From positions 1-64,000 of the forward strand of contig NZ_JANLOD010000055.1 of assembly GCF_025466085.1 (NCBI RefSeq): a stretch of 64,000 nt of DNA. Direction: 5' to 3'. Within the stretch, counting starts at the first letter, position 1, and each line of letters opens with the position of its first letter. This document shows, one piece after another, positions 61,745 to 64,000 of this stretch. The notes beneath the pieces are model-generated. The model searched no databases, was not told the DNA's origin, and saw only the letters and a list, made by a program, of their open reading frames with translations. Source of the DNA: Pseudomonas sp. 14P_8.1_Bac3. Its GTDB lineage: Bacteria > Pseudomonadota > Gammaproteobacteria > Pseudomonadales > Pseudomonadaceae. The translations under genes were made by a program, and so were the position numbers.

Positions 61745-62209
61745 ATGCACAAGTTTATTGCAGGTTTTTTGCTGTCCGTATCGCTAGCCTGTCTGTCCCC
61801 TATCGCCAGTGCTTCGAGCCCTGTCCAAGCAGACATGGCCGGAGCCGTTGCCAAACCGTTCGAGCTTTCCTGTGGTGTTGGCAACGGTCTCTTTCAGGGA
61901 TATGTCAAAGGTCATTACTACAATTACGGTAGCAGCAAAGGTATTTACATAACTCAGTACAAGATCTATCAAGACGACGAGTTAGCAACTTATGGCGACA
62001 AAGCCAATATAAACCTGGCTGCCTTCAGCTCGAATGGACCTGTCAAAGAGGTCGCATCCCCCGACAACCGTAGACAAGACAACCAATGGCACAGCGTCAC
62101 ACAAAACATCCCGAGCATTGCCGGGAGCAAGGTGTTGGTCCGAGTAACTTTTGTCTTTGACAGACCCAGAAAAAAGGATCCCAGTTGCAGCAGCGAACTC
62201 CTTATCTGA
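61745..62209 (+). CDS. Secreted protein of unknown family (tandem paralogue 2)
   Basis: 154 residues with a signal peptide (FIAGFLLSVSLACLSPIASA). The mature part shares the paralogue's motifs (FELSCGVGNGLFQGYVKGHY, YNYG, TQYKIY, KANINL, QDNQWHSV, VTFVFDRPRKKDPSC) and the two end cysteines. Identity between the two is moderate, so the duplication is old or under diversifying selection. AAAGGA lies before the ATG. It is 110 bases after paralogue 1 and about 115 bases before an ABC transporter. Confidence 0.75.
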   Translation: MHKFIAGFLLSVSLACLSPIASASSPVQADMAGAVAKPFELSCGVGNGLFQGYVKGHYYNYGSSKGIYITQYKIYQDDELATYGDKANINLAAFSSNGPVKEVASPDNRRQDNQWHSVTQNIPSIAGSKVLVRVTFVFDRPRKKDPSCSSELLI

Positions 62210-62263
62210 TTTAAATCAAGCATCAATCTAAAATCCCATAGCCATTCAATATAGATAAAACCT

Positions 62264-62288
62264 GCTCGCCACCCACAAAGTGGCGAGC
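62264..62288. terminator. Strong hairpin after the second secreted-protein gene
   Basis: GCTCGCCAC and GTGGCGAGC form a perfect 9-base stem around CCACAAA. As after paralogue 1, it lacks a T-run. Its position may limit read-through into the ABC genes. Confidence 0.5.
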
Positions 62289-62324
62289 AACGTCGCCAGC
62301 CCTCCATGAATGCCTGACATCGCT

Positions 62325-63020
62325 ATGAATGAGCGTCTCATCCACCTTTTAAACATCCAGAAAAGCTATCAACACTCCATCGAAAACCTGGCCATCCTCA
62401 ACAATGTTTCCCTGACAATAAACACAGGTGAAAGCTGCGCCCTACTCGGCACTTCCGGCTCAGGCAAAAGCACGCTGCTTAATATTCTGGGTTTACTGGA
62501 CTCAGCCGATTCCGGTGAATATTACTTTGCCGGTCACGACATATTCACCGCCACACCGGATGAACTGGCTGCCATCCGCAATCGCCACATCGGTTTCATT
62601 TTCCAGAGCTTCAACCTGATGCCGCGCCTGAGTGCACTCGACAACGTGGCTTTGCCCCTGCGCTATCGGAATACCCCACACAACGAAGCGCGAGAACGCG
62701 CCCTGCACATGCTCGTCAAGGTCGGCCTGGAACAGCGCGCCCAGCATCGCCCTGCCGACCTCTCTGGCGGTCAGCGGCAGCGAGTGGCGATTGCCCGGGC
62801 GTTGGTCGGCGAACCGTCGTTGATCCTGGCAGACGAACCCACCGGCAACCTCGACCGTCGCACCGCGGACGAGATCATGACGTTGCTGCTGTCGCTCAAC
62901 CAAACCCACAACGTGACGCTGATCGTGGTCACCCATGACCCCGCGATTGCCGCGCGCCTGGACCGCCAGGCGCGGGTCGACAACGGTGTGGTGCGAGAGG
63001 GCGTTGCTTGTTCAGCCTGA
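62325..63020 (+). CDS. ABC transporter ATPase, MacB/LolD type
   Basis: 231 residues. Walker A is GTSGSGKSTLLN, the Q-loop region FQSFNLMPRLSALDNVALPL, the signature LSGGQRQRVAIARAL, Walker B ILADEPTGNLD, and the H-loop VVTHD. The E-P-T-G-N-L-D form marks the MacB/LolD/FtsE class, which acts by mechanotransmission. The start is ATG 62325 or 62310; neither has a clear ribosome site. It overlaps the permease start by 13 bases. Confidence 0.9.
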   Translation: MNERLIHLLNIQKSYQHSIENLAILNNVSLTINTGESCALLGTSGSGKSTLLNILGLLDSADSGEYYFAGHDIFTATPDELAAIRNRHIGFIFQSFNLMPRLSALDNVALPLRYRNTPHNEARERALHMLVKVGLEQRAQHRPADLSGGQRQRVAIARALVGEPSLILADEPTGNLDRRTADEIMTLLLSLNQTHNVTLIVVTHDPAIAARLDRQARVDNGVVREGVACSA

Positions 63021-64000
63021 TATCCAGCGCCCTGCTGCAGGACCTCGGCGCGAGCCTGCGCGGGTTGGGCAAACGCTCGGTGCTGGCGCTGATCGGGATT
63101 GCGATTGGCAGTTCTTCCGTCGTCGCCATGATCAATATCGGCAGCAACGCCGCCGAGGAGGCAGCAATGATTTTCAAGGGAATGGGCGTCACCACGCTGG
63201 TCGCTCAACTTTCCGAAACGACCCAGGATGGAAGTGCCGCTCGCACAACGCTGGACACTGATCACCTACGCGCCACAATTCCGAACCTCATGCAGGTTGC
63301 CCCGACCGCGCAAACAGGCAGTGCGGTGACGTTCAAGGGACGTACCTCCTACACCCAACTGGTCGGCAGCACGGCCGAGTTGCCGGGCGCAATGGGGTTA
63401 ACGCTAAGTGCGGGGCGGTTCCTATCGGACTTCGATCAGGGTGATACCTATGCCGTGGTAGGGCACCGACTGGCCGCAGAGCTCGGTACGACCAGGGATC
63501 CCTTGCGTATTGGTGACCGGATCCGCGTTGAAAACTACCTGTTTCAAGTGGTCGGCATCTTGCGCGAGCAACCCGACAGCCTGCTGATACCGGTCCGGCC
63601 CAACGACTCGCTGTTCCTGCCCTTGGCCGGCATGCGCCGGGTCAGCGATTCGGCGCCCATCCGTGACGTGATCATTCGGGTGACTGCCGAACACTCCGTC
63701 AATGCTGTTGCCATGGCGTTGGTCGCCCCGCTGAAACGGCTGTCCGGCGCCAAGAACGTCGAGATCTTCGTTCCGCAGCAACTCATGGATGGCTTGACCC
63801 GCCAAACCCGCACCTTCGCTTACCTGTTGATGGCGCTCGGGGGTATTGCCCTGATCGGTGGCGGCACCGGCGTGATGAACGTCATGCTGATGAACGTATC
63901 GCAGCGCCGCCGCGAAATTGGCGTGCGCATGGCGCTGGGCGCTCGGCGGCGCGACATCCGCCATTTGTTCATGCTCGAGGCCATCACCCTCACCGCCGTC
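63008..64000 (+). CDS. MacB/FtsX-type ABC permease, 3' end outside the window
   Basis: 331 codons visible, open to the window edge. The start is TTG at 63008 (reads FSLISSALLQDLGASLRGLG after it), with GAGAGGG seven bases upstream; no ATG fits. A first membrane segment at about 24-44 (VLALIGIAIGSSSVVAMINI) is followed by a periplasmic core domain (about 45-265). The second segment begins near 275 (TFAYLLMALGGIALIGGGTG), then the cytoplasmic SQRRREIGVRMALGARRRDI motif of MacB. No MacA-like adaptor gene lies upstream. Confidence 0.88.
   Translation, partial: MFSLISSALLQDLGASLRGLGKRSVLALIGIAIGSSSVVAMINIGSNAAEEAAMIFKGMGVTTLVAQLSETTQDGSAARTTLDTDHLRATIPNLMQVAPTAQTGSAVTFKGRTSYTQLVGSTAELPGAMGLTLSAGRFLSDFDQGDTYAVVGHRLAAELGTTRDPLRIGDRIRVENYLFQVVGILREQPDSLLIPVRPNDSLFLPLAGMRRVSDSAPIRDVIIRVTAEHSVNAVAMALVAPLKRLSGAKNVEIFVPQQLMDGLTRQTRTFAYLLMALGGIALIGGGTGVMNVMLMNVSQRRREIGVRMALGARRRDIRHLFMLEAITLTAV

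Noticed and set aside
61180-62209. Lactococcin-972-type bacteriocin assignment for the tandem secreted proteins
   Set aside because: Size is larger and the motifs match only loosely; the ABC partner is MacB-type and not the usual membrane protein of that system. Left as unknown.

Overview
The window looks like chromosome of a Pseudomonas of the fluorescens group. It is GC-rich, with dense genes on both strands. It carries many copies of the short REP hairpins typical of this genus (cores like GTGGGAGCGGGCTTGCTCGCG and GTAGGAGCGAGCTTGCTCGCG). Two blocks keep the gene order known from Pseudomonas aeruginosa: nadK to pepN (about 10.9-17.5 kb) and ldcA-dnaQ-rnhA-gloB-mltD-npp-fabI (about 22.7-38.3 kb). 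Bases 1-72 are an almost pure C tract that looks like a contig-end sequencing artefact. No rRNA, tRNA, CRISPR array, prophage or complete IS element was seen.

Layout. 0.1-7 kb: a sugar-acid (pentonate) catabolic locus with an IlvD/Edd dehydratase, an AraD1-type dehydratase, an alpha-ketoglutarate semialdehyde dehydrogenase, an MFS importer and a FadR-type GntR regulator. Two sites matching the FadR-family operator consensus lie in the divergent promoter. 7-10.6 kb: an RND-type (MMPL) transporter with a secreted BNR/YCF48-repeat protein. 10.9-17.5 kb: a tightly packed minus-strand operon, nadK, phosphoesterase, rhomboid, DUF1315, DUF2797, pepN. 17.6-22.7 kb: DUF1853, a lone arsB, an FMN reductase, a LysR regulator and an acetyltransferase. 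22.7-38.3 kb: lysine decarboxylase, dnaQ, rnhA, a methyltransferase, gloB, mltD, the five-gene npp peptide importer and fabI. 38.4-47.1 kb: small regulators, a GGDEF protein and an isoquinoline-oxidoreductase-like molybdoenzyme (2Fe-2S subunit, Mo subunit, diheme cytochrome). 47-53 kb: LysE and EamA exporters with a MocR regulator, a heavily deleted MocR pseudogene, and an ada/alkA-like alkylation-repair pair. 53-61 kb: agmatine deiminase with a polyamine-binding protein, mntP under a yybP-ykoY manganese riboswitch, a thioesterase remnant, a GFA protein and a CdaR/MFS pair.

The most novel-looking part is the right end (61.2-64 kb). Two tandem, diverged, secreted paralogues of about 150 residues have no recognisable family. 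Each is followed by a strong hairpin, and they precede a MacB-type ABC ATPase and permease; the permease runs off the window. They are more AT-rich than their surroundings and could form a secreted-factor plus exporter or self-protection module. Other notable points are TTG/GTG starts that decide gene boundaries, and a pair of direct repeats likely to be AraC operator sites.
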